This document shows, piece by piece, positions 25,225-33,830 of a stretch of 64,000 nucleotides of DNA; positions within the stretch are counted from its first letter, which is position 1, and each line of letters opens with the position of its first letter. The notes below the pieces were generated by a model. The model made no database searches. It saw only the letters and a program-made list of their open reading frames with translations, and was not told the origin of the DNA. Location: assembly GCF_003115855.1 (NCBI RefSeq), contig NZ_KZ819074.1, positions 265,594-329,593 of the forward strand, given 5' to 3'. The position numbers were made by a program, and so were the translations under genes. This DNA is from Brenneria corticis (GTDB taxonomy: Bacteria; Pseudomonadota; Gammaproteobacteria; Enterobacterales; Enterobacteriaceae).

Positions 25225-26121
25225 TCAGGCCTGATGCAGCAGCTTGGGGATTTCGCGTAAAAACCAGGACTTCGCCTCGCCCATACTGTCGCGCCGCCAG
25301 GCCATGATAATCTGGCTTTCCAGCGAGTACTCGGGGCTGACGACGCGCAGGCGGCCTTCGGCGATATCCTGCGCCACCATCGGATAAGGCATGGTCGCCA
25401 CCCCCAGCCCGGCCAGCAAGGCGCGGCGTTTATCATCAAGGGAGCTGAGGGTCAGACGCTGCTGCTTGTCCAGCAGTTGCACGGTCAGTACCGGGCGCTC
25501 GCGGGCGGTGTCCGCCACGGCGATCCCGCGGTATTTCACCCGGGTCACCTCGGAAAGCGGCTCCGGCTCCTGGTGTATCGGATGGTCGGGGCTGGCGACA
25601 TAAACGTTTTTCATGGTGTACAGCTTGCGGGTGTTCACTTCGGAAGAGGCGCGGAAATGCATATCCGGCGCAATGACGATATCCGCCCGCCCCTGCTCCA
25701 GGCGTTCCCAGGCGCCGGCCAGTACCTCCGTCAAAAGTGATACCTGGGTATTGGCCTTCTGCGACAATTTATCCAGCAGCGGAAAGAGCTTGGCGGTCGG
25801 GATCAGCGCCTCGACGACGATGGTCAGATGGGTTTCCCAGCCGCGGGCCAGCGCTTCGGCGTCGGTGGTAAGCTTATCGGCGGCTTCCAGCAGGATACGC
25901 CCGCGCTCCAGCAGCATACGCCCGACATTGGTGAATTTGGTGCGATGCCCGGAGCGATCGAATAGCACCACATCCAGCTCTTCTTCCAGCTTTTGCATGG
26001 TATAGCTCAGGGCCGAAGGTACGCGCCCCAGCTCATCCGCCGCCGCGGCAAAACTTCCCCGACGGTCAATCGCATCCATGACTCTCAAGGCTTCCAGCGT
26101 CAATGCTCGTTCTTTGGACAT
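25225..26121 (-). CDS. yhaJ: LysR-family regulator YhaJ
   Basis: A 298-residue LysR-type regulator. The N-terminal winged helix covers residues 3-62 (LTLEALRVMDAIDRRGSFA, RVPSALSYTMQKLEEEL) and the effector-binding domain the rest. In E. coli YhaJ regulates the quinol-related genes yqjF and yhaK and, in pathogens, virulence genes. The start at 26121 reproduces the family N-terminus MSKERALTLEALR; an in-frame ATG at 26133 adds four residues and is possible. Confidence 0.93.
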   Translation of the reverse strand: MSKERALTLEALRVMDAIDRRGSFAAAADELGRVPSALSYTMQKLEEELDVVLFDRSGHRTKFTNVGRMLLERGRILLEAADKLTTDAEALARGWETHLTIVVEALIPTAKLFPLLDKLSQKANTQVSLLTEVLAGAWERLEQGRADIVIAPDMHFRASSEVNTRKLYTMKNVYVASPDHPIHQEPEPLSEVTRVKYRGIAVADTARERPVLTVQLLDKQQRLTLSSLDDKRRALLAGLGVATMPYPMVAQDIAEGRLRVVSPEYSLESQIIMAWRRDSMGEAKSWFLREIPKLLHQA

Positions 26122-26231
26122 GTTGGCACTCATTCAGTAATTTTGAATATACCCACCAGATTAACTAGCTAACAATCGAGCGTCCACACAATTACTATCT
26201 GTTTAAGAAATAATTATCCGGGCTTACTACC

Positions 26232-26933
26232 ATGATCATAAAAAGATCGGCAGAGCAATGCGGTCAAGCCGACTATGGCTGGTTGCAGGCGCGCTATACT
26301 TTCTCTTTCGGCCATTACTTCGACCCGCAACTGCTGGGTTACGCCTCGCTGCGGGCGCTGAATCAGGAAGTGCTGGCGCCGGGCGCGTCGTTCCAACCGC
26401 GCACTTACCCGCGCGTCGATATTCTCAATATCATTCTTCAGGGCGAGGCGGAGTACCGCGACAGCCACGGGCACCATATCCAGGCCCAAACGGGCGACGT
26501 GCTGCTGCTGGCGACGCAGCCCAACGTCAGCTACAGCGAACATAATACCAGCGCGAACCAACCGCTGACGCGTATGCAGCTGTGGCTGGACGCCTGCCCG
26601 ACGCGAGAAAACTGCCCGCTGCAACGGTTGAGGCTGAATAAAACCGCCCTCAGTTTACTGGCCTCGCCGGAGGGGGAGCAAAACAGCCTGCAACTGCGCC
26701 AGCAGGTGTGGGTCCATCACCTGGAACTACAGGAAAACGAACGGCAGAGCATTCAACTGAACGGCAATCAGGCTTATCTGCAGTTGCTGCACGGCTCGGC
26801 GGCGGTTAGCGGCAACGGGCATGGCGGCGACAGGCTGAGCTGCGGCGACGGCGCGTTTATCCGCCAGGAAAGCGGGTTGACCATTCAGGCCGAGACGCCG
26901 CTGCGCGCTTTGCTGATTGATCTGGTGGTTTAA
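26232..26933 (+). CDS. yhaK: Pirin-like bicupin YhaK
   Basis: A 233-residue cytoplasmic pirin-family protein with two cupin barrels. The N-terminal barrel carries HYFDPQLLGYASLRALNQEVLAPG and PRTYPRVDILNIILQGEAEYRD. E. coli YhaK is reported as redox-sensitive and lacks full metal ligands; its role is uncertain. It is divergent from yhaJ, its likely regulator. Confidence 0.93.
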   Translation: MIIKRSAEQCGQADYGWLQARYTFSFGHYFDPQLLGYASLRALNQEVLAPGASFQPRTYPRVDILNIILQGEAEYRDSHGHHIQAQTGDVLLLATQPNVSYSEHNTSANQPLTRMQLWLDACPTRENCPLQRLRLNKTALSLLASPEGEQNSLQLRQQVWVHHLELQENERQSIQLNGNQAYLQLLHGSAAVSGNGHGGDRLSCGDGAFIRQESGLTIQAETPLRALLIDLVV

Positions 26934-27036
26934 GTTTTCGCTCTCCCTCTTTAGCGGCCGGTGAACGTCGCTGGTTCTGCCTTTTCCTGCAGTCGTGGTA
27001 AGATATCAGTCTGGTTCCTTTATGCGTCAGGGTGAT

Positions 27037-27552
27037 ATGACAATGGATTCAACCAATCAGGACAAACTACTTGCCCAGGCTGAACAGATTTGTCAGCACC
27101 GCGGCGTGCGTTTGACGCCGCAGCGGCTGGAAGTGTTGCGCCTGATGACGCAGCAGTCCGCGGCGATCAGCGCATACGACCTGCTCGATCTGCTGCGCCT
27201 GTCCGAGCCGCAGGCCAAACCCCCGACGGTTTACCGCGCATTGGATTTTCTGCTGGAACAGGGATTTATTCATCGGGTGGAGTCAAACAACAGCTATGTG
27301 CTTTGTCACCATATCGAAGATCACAGCCACACCTCGGCGCTGTTTATCTGCGATCGCTGCGCTCAGGTTACCGAGCGTCAGACGGAAGGCGTGGAGGAAA
27401 TGCTGCGCGATCTGGCGCAGCAGGCGGGCTTTACCCTGCGCCACAGCGTGATTGAGGCGCACGGCCTTTGTGAAAGCTGCCAGGAAGTTGCGGCCTGCAA
27501 ACAAACGGAGCATTGCGATCACGACCACAGCATTCCCATCAAGAAACGCTAG
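27037..27552 (+). CDS. zur: Zinc uptake regulator, Fur family
   Basis: A 171-residue zinc-sensing repressor of znuABC-type genes. The N-terminal winged helix includes VRLTPQRLEVLRLM and PPTVYRALDFLLEQGF. The C-terminal dimer domain has the structural zinc pairs CDRC and CESC...C and a His-rich tail (EHCDHDHS). The start at 27037 has AGGG upstream and gives the E. coli length; ATG at 27043 is an alternative. Confidence 0.95.
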   Translation: MTMDSTNQDKLLAQAEQICQHRGVRLTPQRLEVLRLMTQQSAAISAYDLLDLLRLSEPQAKPPTVYRALDFLLEQGFIHRVESNNSYVLCHHIEDHSHTSALFICDRCAQVTERQTEGVEEMLRDLAQQAGFTLRHSVIEAHGLCESCQEVAACKQTEHCDHDHSIPIKKR

Positions 27553-27615
27553 CCCCGACAACGCGTTATAAGGGCCAGATCGGCCCCGTCCGTCATTCGC
27601 CGCGCCCTAGCGTAT

Positions 27616-27894
27616 TTACTGGCTGTTTTTAATGCTTTTCTTAAAATCGCCAATAAACTCTTTCAGGGCCGGGTGGATTTTTTGAAACATCTCTTCTTTC
27701 CGGTTAAGCGTGACCACCTCGCCAAACAGTTTCATGCCGACTAAAAATGGATACAGATGCTCTTCAGGCAGCGTCGTTTTGCCGTCGCATAAGGACAGTA
27801 TTTTGGTGAGATCGTCATGGGAGGTGAACGGAAAGGAGACTTCATTATCAGGTTGTTCCGTATCTTTTACGGTAATGACATAGCGTTTTGACAT
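27616..27894 (-). CDS. DUF3861 family protein
   Basis: A 92-residue acidic/basic protein of the DUF3861 family (SKRYVITVKDTE at the start, LEHLYPF-type centre and a C-terminal HPALKEFIGDFKK). No function is known. ATG at 27894 with GGAAAAT upstream is preferred over a GTG at 27909. It replaces the yjbJ/dinF genes that stand between zur and lexA in E. coli. Confidence 0.75.
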   Translation of the reverse strand: MSKRYVITVKDTEQPDNEVSFPFTSHDDLTKILSLCDGKTTLPEEHLYPFLVGMKLFGEVVTLNRKEEMFQKIHPALKEFIGDFKKSIKNSQ

Positions 27895-28027
27895 AAGCTG
27901 ATTTTCCACTTGGCGCAGGTGTTGATTAAAAGGGGTTTATTCCCTGCGACAAGATACTGGATCCGACTGCCCGAAATCGATCGTTTTTATCACCACCGCA
28001 CGATTCGTCCCGTTTCCAAACCAGCCG

Positions 28028-28051
28028 TATCGCCCCGCAAGCGGAGCGATA
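28028..28051 (-). terminator. Possible lexA terminator
   Basis: Eleven-base arms (TATCGCCCCGC and GCGGAGCGATA, one mismatch) around AA, about 50 bases past the lexA stop on the minus strand. There is no strong T run. Confidence 0.45.
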
Positions 28052-28098
28052 ATCAATAAGAAACGCCAGGGACCATCGCCTGTGTCAAAGACGTAAAA

Positions 28099-28707
28099 TC
28101 AGCTCCAGTCGCCGTTGCGAATAACGCCGACCGCCAGCCCTTCAATAGAAAAATTCTGTTGCCGCAGATCGACGACAATGGGGGAAAATTCTTCGTTTTC
28201 AGCCAGAAGATGCACGGTATTACCTTGTTTTTTCAATCGTTTGACCGTAACTTCATCTTCAATCCGCGCCACAACCACCTGCCCGTTGCGGACGTCCTGC
28301 GTTTTATGCACCGCCAGCAAATCACCATCCATAATGCCGATATCTTTCATCGACATTCCGCTCACGCGCAGCAGGAAGTCGGCGCTTGGCTTGAACATGG
28401 ACGGGTCGACCTGATAGTGACACTCGATATGCTGCTGAGCCAGCAGCGGCTCACCCGCCGCGACGCGGCCAATCAACGGAATGCCGGTCTCTTCTTCCAT
28501 CAGCAGGCGAATACCGCGCGACGCGCCGGATACAATTTCAATGACGCCTTTGCGAGCCAATGCCTTTAAATGCTCCTCGGCAGCGTTTGGCGACCGAAAT
28601 CCCAGCTGCTGGGCAATTTCCGCACGCGTCGGCGGCATACCGGTCTGCGCAAGATGATCGCGGATCAGGTCATAAACCTGCTGCTGTCTGGCTGTTAATG
28701 CTTTCAT
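28099..28707 (-). CDS. lexA: SOS repressor LexA
   Basis: A 202-residue repressor-protease. The winged helix is at residues 1-65 (TRQQQVYDLIRDHL, PPTRAEIAQQLGFRSPNAAEEHL). The autocleavage site is near residue 84 (VAAGEP) and the Ser-Lys dyad is in GMSMKDIGI and RIEDEVTVKRL. Cleavage stimulated by RecA-ssDNA lifts SOS repression. The start at 28707 gives the E. coli length; the frame continues upstream only by chance. Two SOS boxes lie just upstream, so it is autoregulated. dinF, the usual downstream partner, is absent. Confidence 0.97.
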   Translation of the reverse strand: MKALTARQQQVYDLIRDHLAQTGMPPTRAEIAQQLGFRSPNAAEEHLKALARKGVIEIVSGASRGIRLLMEEETGIPLIGRVAAGEPLLAQQHIECHYQVDPSMFKPSADFLLRVSGMSMKDIGIMDGDLLAVHKTQDVRNGQVVVARIEDEVTVKRLKKQGNTVHLLAENEEFSPIVVDLRQQNFSIEGLAVGVIRNGDWS

Positions 28708-28715
28708 TCCGCCCC

Positions 28716-28731
28716 CTGGTTGTTTATACAG
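28716..28731. promoter_or_regulatory. SOS box 2 (LexA operator)
   Basis: CTGGTTGTTTATACAG fits CTG-N10-CAG. It is nine bases upstream of the lexA start codon. Confidence 0.9.
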
Positions 28732-28736
28732 TTTTG

Positions 28737-28752
28737 CTGTGAGTATATACAG
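28737..28752. promoter_or_regulatory. SOS box 1 (LexA operator)
   Basis: CTGTGAGTATATACAG fits the LexA consensus closely. Two tandem boxes before lexA match the E. coli arrangement. Confidence 0.93.
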
Positions 28753-28864
28753 GTAATGAATAATTGGGAACCGGTAAATCAGGAACTTCATGCCGCCCCG
28801 CACGTTAAATCGGCCGCTTTGCCGATCTTTCATCCCGTTTGGTACTCCCGTCGATTCCCGTTTT

Positions 28865-29554
28865 TCAATCCTCAGGGCGGATTAGTCGGTAAATCCGCTG
28901 CGGACGCCCCACTTTACCGTAAATAATTTCAGCTTCAACCATCCGCCTGGCGGCGCAATACTCCAGATAGCGCCGCGCGGTGGTTCGGCTCAATCCAAGC
29001 TGCAACGCAACGGTTTCCGCGGTATGGCGAGTTTGCTCCTCATGAAACAACGATTGCACTTTATTCAGCGTCAGTTCATCAATGTTGGCGGGTAATTTTT
29101 CTTTTGGCTTCCCCCGGGCATAAGCATTATACATATCATCGATTTGGCTCTGGCTAATGCCATTATGCTGGTTAAACATACCCAGCCGATGCCAAAAACG
29201 CTCCAGAGTCTGACTCAGACGCTCATAGGCAATAGGTTTGATGAGATAGTCAAACACCCCACAGCGAATAGCTTCGGCCACCGTATCCATATCACTGTCC
29301 GCCGTGATGAGCACAACACCACCCGCAAAATGATTCAGGGTCAGTTCACGCAGCAGGCTTAGGCCTTGTCCATCGGGTAGAAAATTGTCCAGGAGTATCA
29401 AATCCGGGTTAAAACGGTCTACCATCGTCCGGGCCTGGCTCAAATTACCCGCCAGCCATATTTGCCCGCATTCACGATGCTGTCGGATAAACTCCACGTG
29501 CATTTCCGCCAATGGCGTTTCATCCTCCACGATTAATATATTTATCTTCGTCAT
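28865..29554 (-). CDS. dpiA: Citrate response regulator, CitB/DpiA family
   Basis: A 229-residue response regulator. The receiver domain (about 1-125) has the phospho-acceptor aspartate in LILLDNFLPDG and the lysine in YLIKPIAYERL. The C-terminal helix-turn-helix (about 175-225) reads LGLSRTTARRYLEYC. It should activate the divergent citrate fermentation genes. Its start overlaps the sensor gene stop by four bases (ATGA), so the pair is coupled. Confidence 0.93.
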   Translation of the reverse strand: MTKINILIVEDETPLAEMHVEFIRQHRECGQIWLAGNLSQARTMVDRFNPDLILLDNFLPDGQGLSLLRELTLNHFAGGVVLITADSDMDTVAEAIRCGVFDYLIKPIAYERLSQTLERFWHRLGMFNQHNGISQSQIDDMYNAYARGKPKEKLPANIDELTLNKVQSLFHEEQTRHTAETVALQLGLSRTTARRYLEYCAARRMVEAEIIYGKVGRPQRIYRLIRPED

Positions 29555-31185
29555 GGGTATCCTTTCGTTTTCGGAATAAATATGGAAAAGAGCGTGCCGC
29601 AGGGCGTATTGTTTTCTAAAGTAATGACTCCGCCGCTGCGGCCGACATAGCTGGCAACCAGGTAAAGCCCAATGCCGTGTTCGCCAGCCTCTTCGGTTTT
29701 AGTACTCACCCCTTGTTTAAAGATTTTTTCTCTGAGTGAGTCGGGAACGCCGCATCCCTGGTCGGCAACTTCGATGACGACATCCTGCCCTTCATCAGAA
29801 AAGAACAGTTCAATCGTATGATTACCATGCGGATTTTTCAGACTGGCTTCAAAAGCGTTATCCAGCAGATTGCCCAATACGGCGGAGAATTCGGTGCTAT
29901 CCATGCCCTGGGGGAGTTGGCGTAACCGGCTGCCGGGAACCAACGTCAGAATCAGTCCTAACTGTCTGGCCCGCAGGATTTTACCAAACAGCAAACCCGC
30001 GACCTGACGATCGTCAATGGCGCTGCGCAAGCTATCCACCAGGGTCTGTTGCGCCTGCGAAGCGCTGTTTACCATCAGCAAAGCCCGATCATATTCTTTC
30101 ATTTGCAACAGACCGCTCAACGTGGACATCCAGTTGAGATGTTCATGGCGAACGGTACGTAAATTCTCGACGTATTGCTTAATCTGGCTAAGCTGGGCAT
30201 TCAACGTGGCAATCTCGTCTTTGGCACGAAAGCTGACAATGGCGCCCAGTAACTCCTCATCCGAACGGATCGCCGCCCGATTGGCAATAACATTCAGTCC
30301 ATTGAAGGTGCATATTACGTCCTGGCGATTCTCCTCCAGATGGCGCGTAAAAAAATCGGCCGGCATCACCACCTGGTCAATGGGTTTACCCAGCCATTGA
30401 CGCCCTGGTGAATTCAACCCCAGCATTTTGCGCGCATTGCGATTGATTGCCGTAATCAGTCCATCCGGATCAACGGCGATCATGCCTTCGATCATCGCAC
30501 TGAACAGCGCTTCCTGCTGACGGATGACTCGAACGATCTGCTTCGGTTCCATTCCCATCATTTGGTGGCGTATATGTCTGGCGAACTGCCAGGAAAGCAG
30601 CATTAATATCAAAAGGATAACGATAAAAGCGATCCCCATCGGCAACAGAAAGGCTCTCTGCCAGTGATCGATCTTACTGAGCAGATAACCGATGGAGACC
30701 ACCCCGATCACTTCATCCTGCGCATTAAAAATGGGGGTTTTGGCACGCATCGCCAATCCCATCGAACCTTTTCCGGTAATGAAATAACTTTCACCACGCT
30801 CCAGCGCGCCAGGTTTGGTCCATTGCATCGGCGCCCCGAGCTTTTGCGGATTGGGATGGTAAAGGCGGATGGAATATCGATCGCCGATAACCACATAATC
30901 GGAGTTGGAACTGGAGCTGAACTTCCTGGCTATCGCATCCAGGCGTTGGATATCGCGTTGCTCAACGGCCAGTATGACTTCGTCCATCGAAGCAATGATC
31001 TTGGCCTGATTCATGGCCATATCACTGACCTGCTGGGCCAGATAGCGCTCAAAATTTTTTGACAGAAATAGATCGAGGCTGACGACCAACGAAAGGGAAA
31101 CCATCAGCAATAATATAAAAATGCGCAGAGGGAAAGCGATACTGTCAATAAAGTGGAACTGAAGGATATTAGATTTTGTGCTCAT
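29551..31185 (-). CDS. dpiB: Citrate-sensing histidine kinase, CitA/DpiB family
   Basis: A 544-residue membrane sensor kinase. Two membrane segments (about residues 20-42 and 175-200) flank a periplasmic PAS (CitA-type) domain with the ligand residues around RYSIRLYHPNP and SMGLAMRAKTPIF. A cytoplasmic PAS domain follows, then the phospho-acceptor region RHEHLNWMSTLSGLLQM with His and an HATPase domain (NLLDNAFEAS, VADQGCGVP, HGIGLYLVASYV). It is divergent from citC across a 383-base AT-rich gap, as in E. coli. Confidence 0.94.
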   Translation of the reverse strand: MSTKSNILQFHFIDSIAFPLRIFILLLMVSLSLVVSLDLFLSKNFERYLAQQVSDMAMNQAKIIASMDEVILAVEQRDIQRLDAIARKFSSSSNSDYVVIGDRYSIRLYHPNPQKLGAPMQWTKPGALERGESYFITGKGSMGLAMRAKTPIFNAQDEVIGVVSIGYLLSKIDHWQRAFLLPMGIAFIVILLILMLLSWQFARHIRHQMMGMEPKQIVRVIRQQEALFSAMIEGMIAVDPDGLITAINRNARKMLGLNSPGRQWLGKPIDQVVMPADFFTRHLEENRQDVICTFNGLNVIANRAAIRSDEELLGAIVSFRAKDEIATLNAQLSQIKQYVENLRTVRHEHLNWMSTLSGLLQMKEYDRALLMVNSASQAQQTLVDSLRSAIDDRQVAGLLFGKILRARQLGLILTLVPGSRLRQLPQGMDSTEFSAVLGNLLDNAFEASLKNPHGNHTIELFFSDEGQDVVIEVADQGCGVPDSLREKIFKQGVSTKTEEAGEHGIGLYLVASYVGRSGGVITLENNTPCGTLFSIFIPKTKGYP

Positions 31186-31568
31186 GACTCACCTTAATCC
31201 CATATTTTTATTAAATTTATTTCGCCATATTTATTTTGTTAATAATGTAGCGAAATTGTTTTTTCAACATACTCCGAATCATAAATAACAACATACATAT
31301 TCTACCACTTAAACGAATTAAAAAAATAATATTTATGACAATATAAATGGATTAAGAAAATAAACATCAATAAACCAAATAAAGAAAATTTAACCTATTT
31401 AAATTCAAGTTATTTTTGTGAATTATGTCAAGATAACGTTTATCTATTCTATTTAGGATAAGCCCATAAATAACAGACGGGCACCATAAGCAATTTTATT
31501 TTCATATATACCCGATATTAATGAAATAGCATAGCCATCACGGCAATGTTATAGAAAGGTGCTGACCA
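31186..31568. promoter_or_regulatory. Divergent dpiB/citC control region
   Basis: A 383-base AT-rich spacer between the divergent regulator and citrate lyase operons. By homology it should hold CitB/DpiA sites and a CRP or FNR site. I see long A/T runs but no site I can place with certainty. Confidence 0.5.
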
Positions 31569-32636
31569 ATGGATAACAACATATTCTTTTCACGGGTAAA
31601 AATATCCGAGAGCAGGAAAATCGCGGAAGTTATCAAATTCCTGCGCCAGAATGATCTGCATATGGACATAACCATTGACGAGTTCATTACCGTCACCCGG
31701 AATGACACATTAATTGCCTGTGGGGGAATCTCTGACAATATCATCAAATGCGTGGCAATCAGTAAATCAGTACGTGGTGAAGGACTGGCGCTCAAACTGG
31801 CAACCGAATTAATTAACCTGGCCTATGAGCGTCATCACCGTCGTTTATTTATATATACAAAGCCACAGAATGAATCACTATTTAAACATTGCGGTTTCCA
31901 TACCATTATTGATGTTCCAGGCACCGTAGTACTGATGGAAAATAGCGCTAATGGCCTCAGCCGTTATGCCGCATCACTGAGCGCACTGCGCCAGCCTGGT
32001 AAAAGAATCGGCAGCATTATTATGAACGCCAATCCATTTACCAACGGGCACCTTTATCTTGTTCAGCAAGCCGTAAAACAATGCGACTGGCTGCATATCT
32101 TTTTGGTGAAAGAAAATACGTCACGTTTCCCTTATGAAGATCGTCTGCGACTGGTACGAAGCAGCACTGCCGATATTGCGAATCTGACCGTACATCCGGG
32201 ATCCGACTATCTGATTTCACGGGCCACATTCCCTTGTTATTTCATCAAAGACAAGGGTGTCGCCGACCATTGCCACACCGAAATTGACCTCAAAATTTTT
32301 CGCCAATACCTGGCTCCCGCATTAGGCATCACCCACCGGTTTGTCGGCAGCGAACCATTTTGCCATGTGACGGCCAGGTATAACCACGATATGCGTTACT
32401 GGCTGGCCACGACCTCGCTACCTTCCCCACCAATCGCAGTAATGGAAATTGAACGATTGCGCTACCACGGAACCCCGATTTCCGCATCCGGCGTTCGCAA
32501 GCTTTTGGTGAAAAAAGATATGAAAGCGATCGCGCCGTTAGTACCTCAAGTGACCCGCGACTATTTGCAACGCATGCTCGCAGCCAACGCCGCTTTCTCC
32601 TCACAAAAAACCGTATTGGAATCAGGTGAAAAATGA
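31569..32636 (+). CDS. citC: [Citrate (pro-3S)-lyase] ligase
   Basis: A 355-residue enzyme that acetylates the citrate lyase prosthetic group using ATP and acetate, turning the lyase on. The N-terminal GNAT-like part covers about 1-130 (SKSVRGEGLALKLATELI). The C-terminal nucleotidyltransferase-like part has the GSIIMNANPFTNGHLYLV motif (HxGH-like). AAAGGTG lies upstream of the ATG. It is the first gene of the cit operon and overlaps citD by four bases. Confidence 0.95.
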   Translation: MDNNIFFSRVKISESRKIAEVIKFLRQNDLHMDITIDEFITVTRNDTLIACGGISDNIIKCVAISKSVRGEGLALKLATELINLAYERHHRRLFIYTKPQNESLFKHCGFHTIIDVPGTVVLMENSANGLSRYAASLSALRQPGKRIGSIIMNANPFTNGHLYLVQQAVKQCDWLHIFLVKENTSRFPYEDRLRLVRSSTADIANLTVHPGSDYLISRATFPCYFIKDKGVADHCHTEIDLKIFRQYLAPALGITHRFVGSEPFCHVTARYNHDMRYWLATTSLPSPPIAVMEIERLRYHGTPISASGVRKLLVKKDMKAIAPLVPQVTRDYLQRMLAANAAFSSQKTVLESGEK

Positions 32637-32935
32637 AAATTACCCACGCAGCCGTCGCCGGCACTCTCGAGTCGAGCGACGTGATGATACATATCGCCCC
32701 ATCTGAAACGCCAGGCATCGATCTGCAAATCAGCAGCAGCGTCGAAAAACAGTTTGGCGACGCCATTCGAACCACCGTGCTGGATGTGTTCTCTCAGCAC
32801 AATATCAGCAACGTTCAGATCATCGTGGATGACAAAGGCGCGCTGGACTGCATTCTGCGAGCACGTCTGGAAACGCTGTTATTACGCGCAAGCGACCTTT
32901 CACATTTACCGAGGGAGAACAGAGATGACGCCTGA
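32633..32935 (+). CDS. citD: Citrate lyase acyl carrier protein (gamma subunit)
   Basis: A 100-residue acyl carrier subunit. The serine that takes the 2'-(5''-phosphoribosyl)-3'-dephospho-CoA group lies in the N-terminal AVAGTLESSDVMI stretch. It overlaps citC by four bases and citE by eleven. Confidence 0.94.
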   Translation: MKITHAAVAGTLESSDVMIHIAPSETPGIDLQISSSVEKQFGDAIRTTVLDVFSQHNISNVQIIVDDKGALDCILRARLETLLLRASDLSHLPRENRDDA

Positions 32936-33821
32936 AAGGAGAAATCGGATCCGTCGCAGCATGCTTTTTGTTCCCGGTTCCAATGCCGCAATGGTCAGTA
33001 ATGCTTTTATCTACCGCGCCGACTCGCTGATGTTCGACCTTGAGGATTCCGTCGTTCTTCGTGAAAAAGACGCGGCCCGTCGTTTAATTTATCACGCGTT
33101 ACAGCACCCGCTGTATCAGGAAGTAGAAACCATCGTACGGGTGAATCCCCTGAATTCCGCCTACGGTCTGGACGATCTGGAAGCCGTAGTACGAGGCGGC
33201 GCCGACATTATCCGCCTGCCAAAAACCGATACTGAACAGGACGTTTGGGATATTGAACATGAAATCACGCGGATTGAAAAAGCATGTGGTCGTGAAGTCG
33301 GCGATACGGGCTTGCTCGCCGCCATCGAATCGGCCGAAGGCATCACCCACTGCGCCGCCATTGCGCTGTCCTCGCCCCGGCTGATCGGTATCGCTCTCGG
33401 GGCCGAAGATTATGTCCGTAACTTACGAACCGAACGTTCCCCACAGGGCATGGAGTTGCTGTTCGCCCGCTGTTCAATTCTTCAGGCCGCCCGAGCCGCG
33501 GGGATTCAGGCTTTTGACACCGTGTATTCCGATGCCAATAACGATGAGGGTTTTCTTCAGGAAGCCGCGTTGATCAAGCAACTCGGTTTTGACGGTAAAT
33601 CGCTGATCAATCCGCGCCAAATAGAGCTACTGCATAACCTCTATTCACCAACCCGGAAAGAGGTCGAACACGCGCAACGCGTAATTACAGCCGCTGAAGC
33701 CTCGGAGCGCGAAGGGCGCGGAGTCGTGTCACTGGACGGGAGAATGGTAGACAGCCCGGTCATCGAACGCGCCCGTCTGGTCCTTTTACGCGCCGCACTC
33801 TCCGGCATCCAGGAAGAATAA
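32925..33821 (+). CDS. citE: Citrate lyase beta subunit (citryl-ACP lyase)
   Basis: A 298-residue HpcH/HpaI-family TIM barrel that splits citryl-ACP into oxaloacetate and acetyl-ACP. Visible motifs are RSMLFVPGSNAAM, MFDLEDSV (metal-binding acid), AAIESAEGI, ALGAEDYV and GFDGKSLINPRQI. The ATG at 32925 follows GAGGGAGAAC; the frame is open further upstream only because it overlaps citD in another phase. Confidence 0.95.
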   Translation: MTPERRNRIRRSMLFVPGSNAAMVSNAFIYRADSLMFDLEDSVVLREKDAARRLIYHALQHPLYQEVETIVRVNPLNSAYGLDDLEAVVRGGADIIRLPKTDTEQDVWDIEHEITRIEKACGREVGDTGLLAAIESAEGITHCAAIALSSPRLIGIALGAEDYVRNLRTERSPQGMELLFARCSILQAARAAGIQAFDTVYSDANNDEGFLQEAALIKQLGFDGKSLINPRQIELLHNLYSPTRKEVEHAQRVITAAEASEREGRGVVSLDGRMVDSPVIERARLVLLRAALSGIQEE

Positions 33822-33830
33822 GGTAAAACA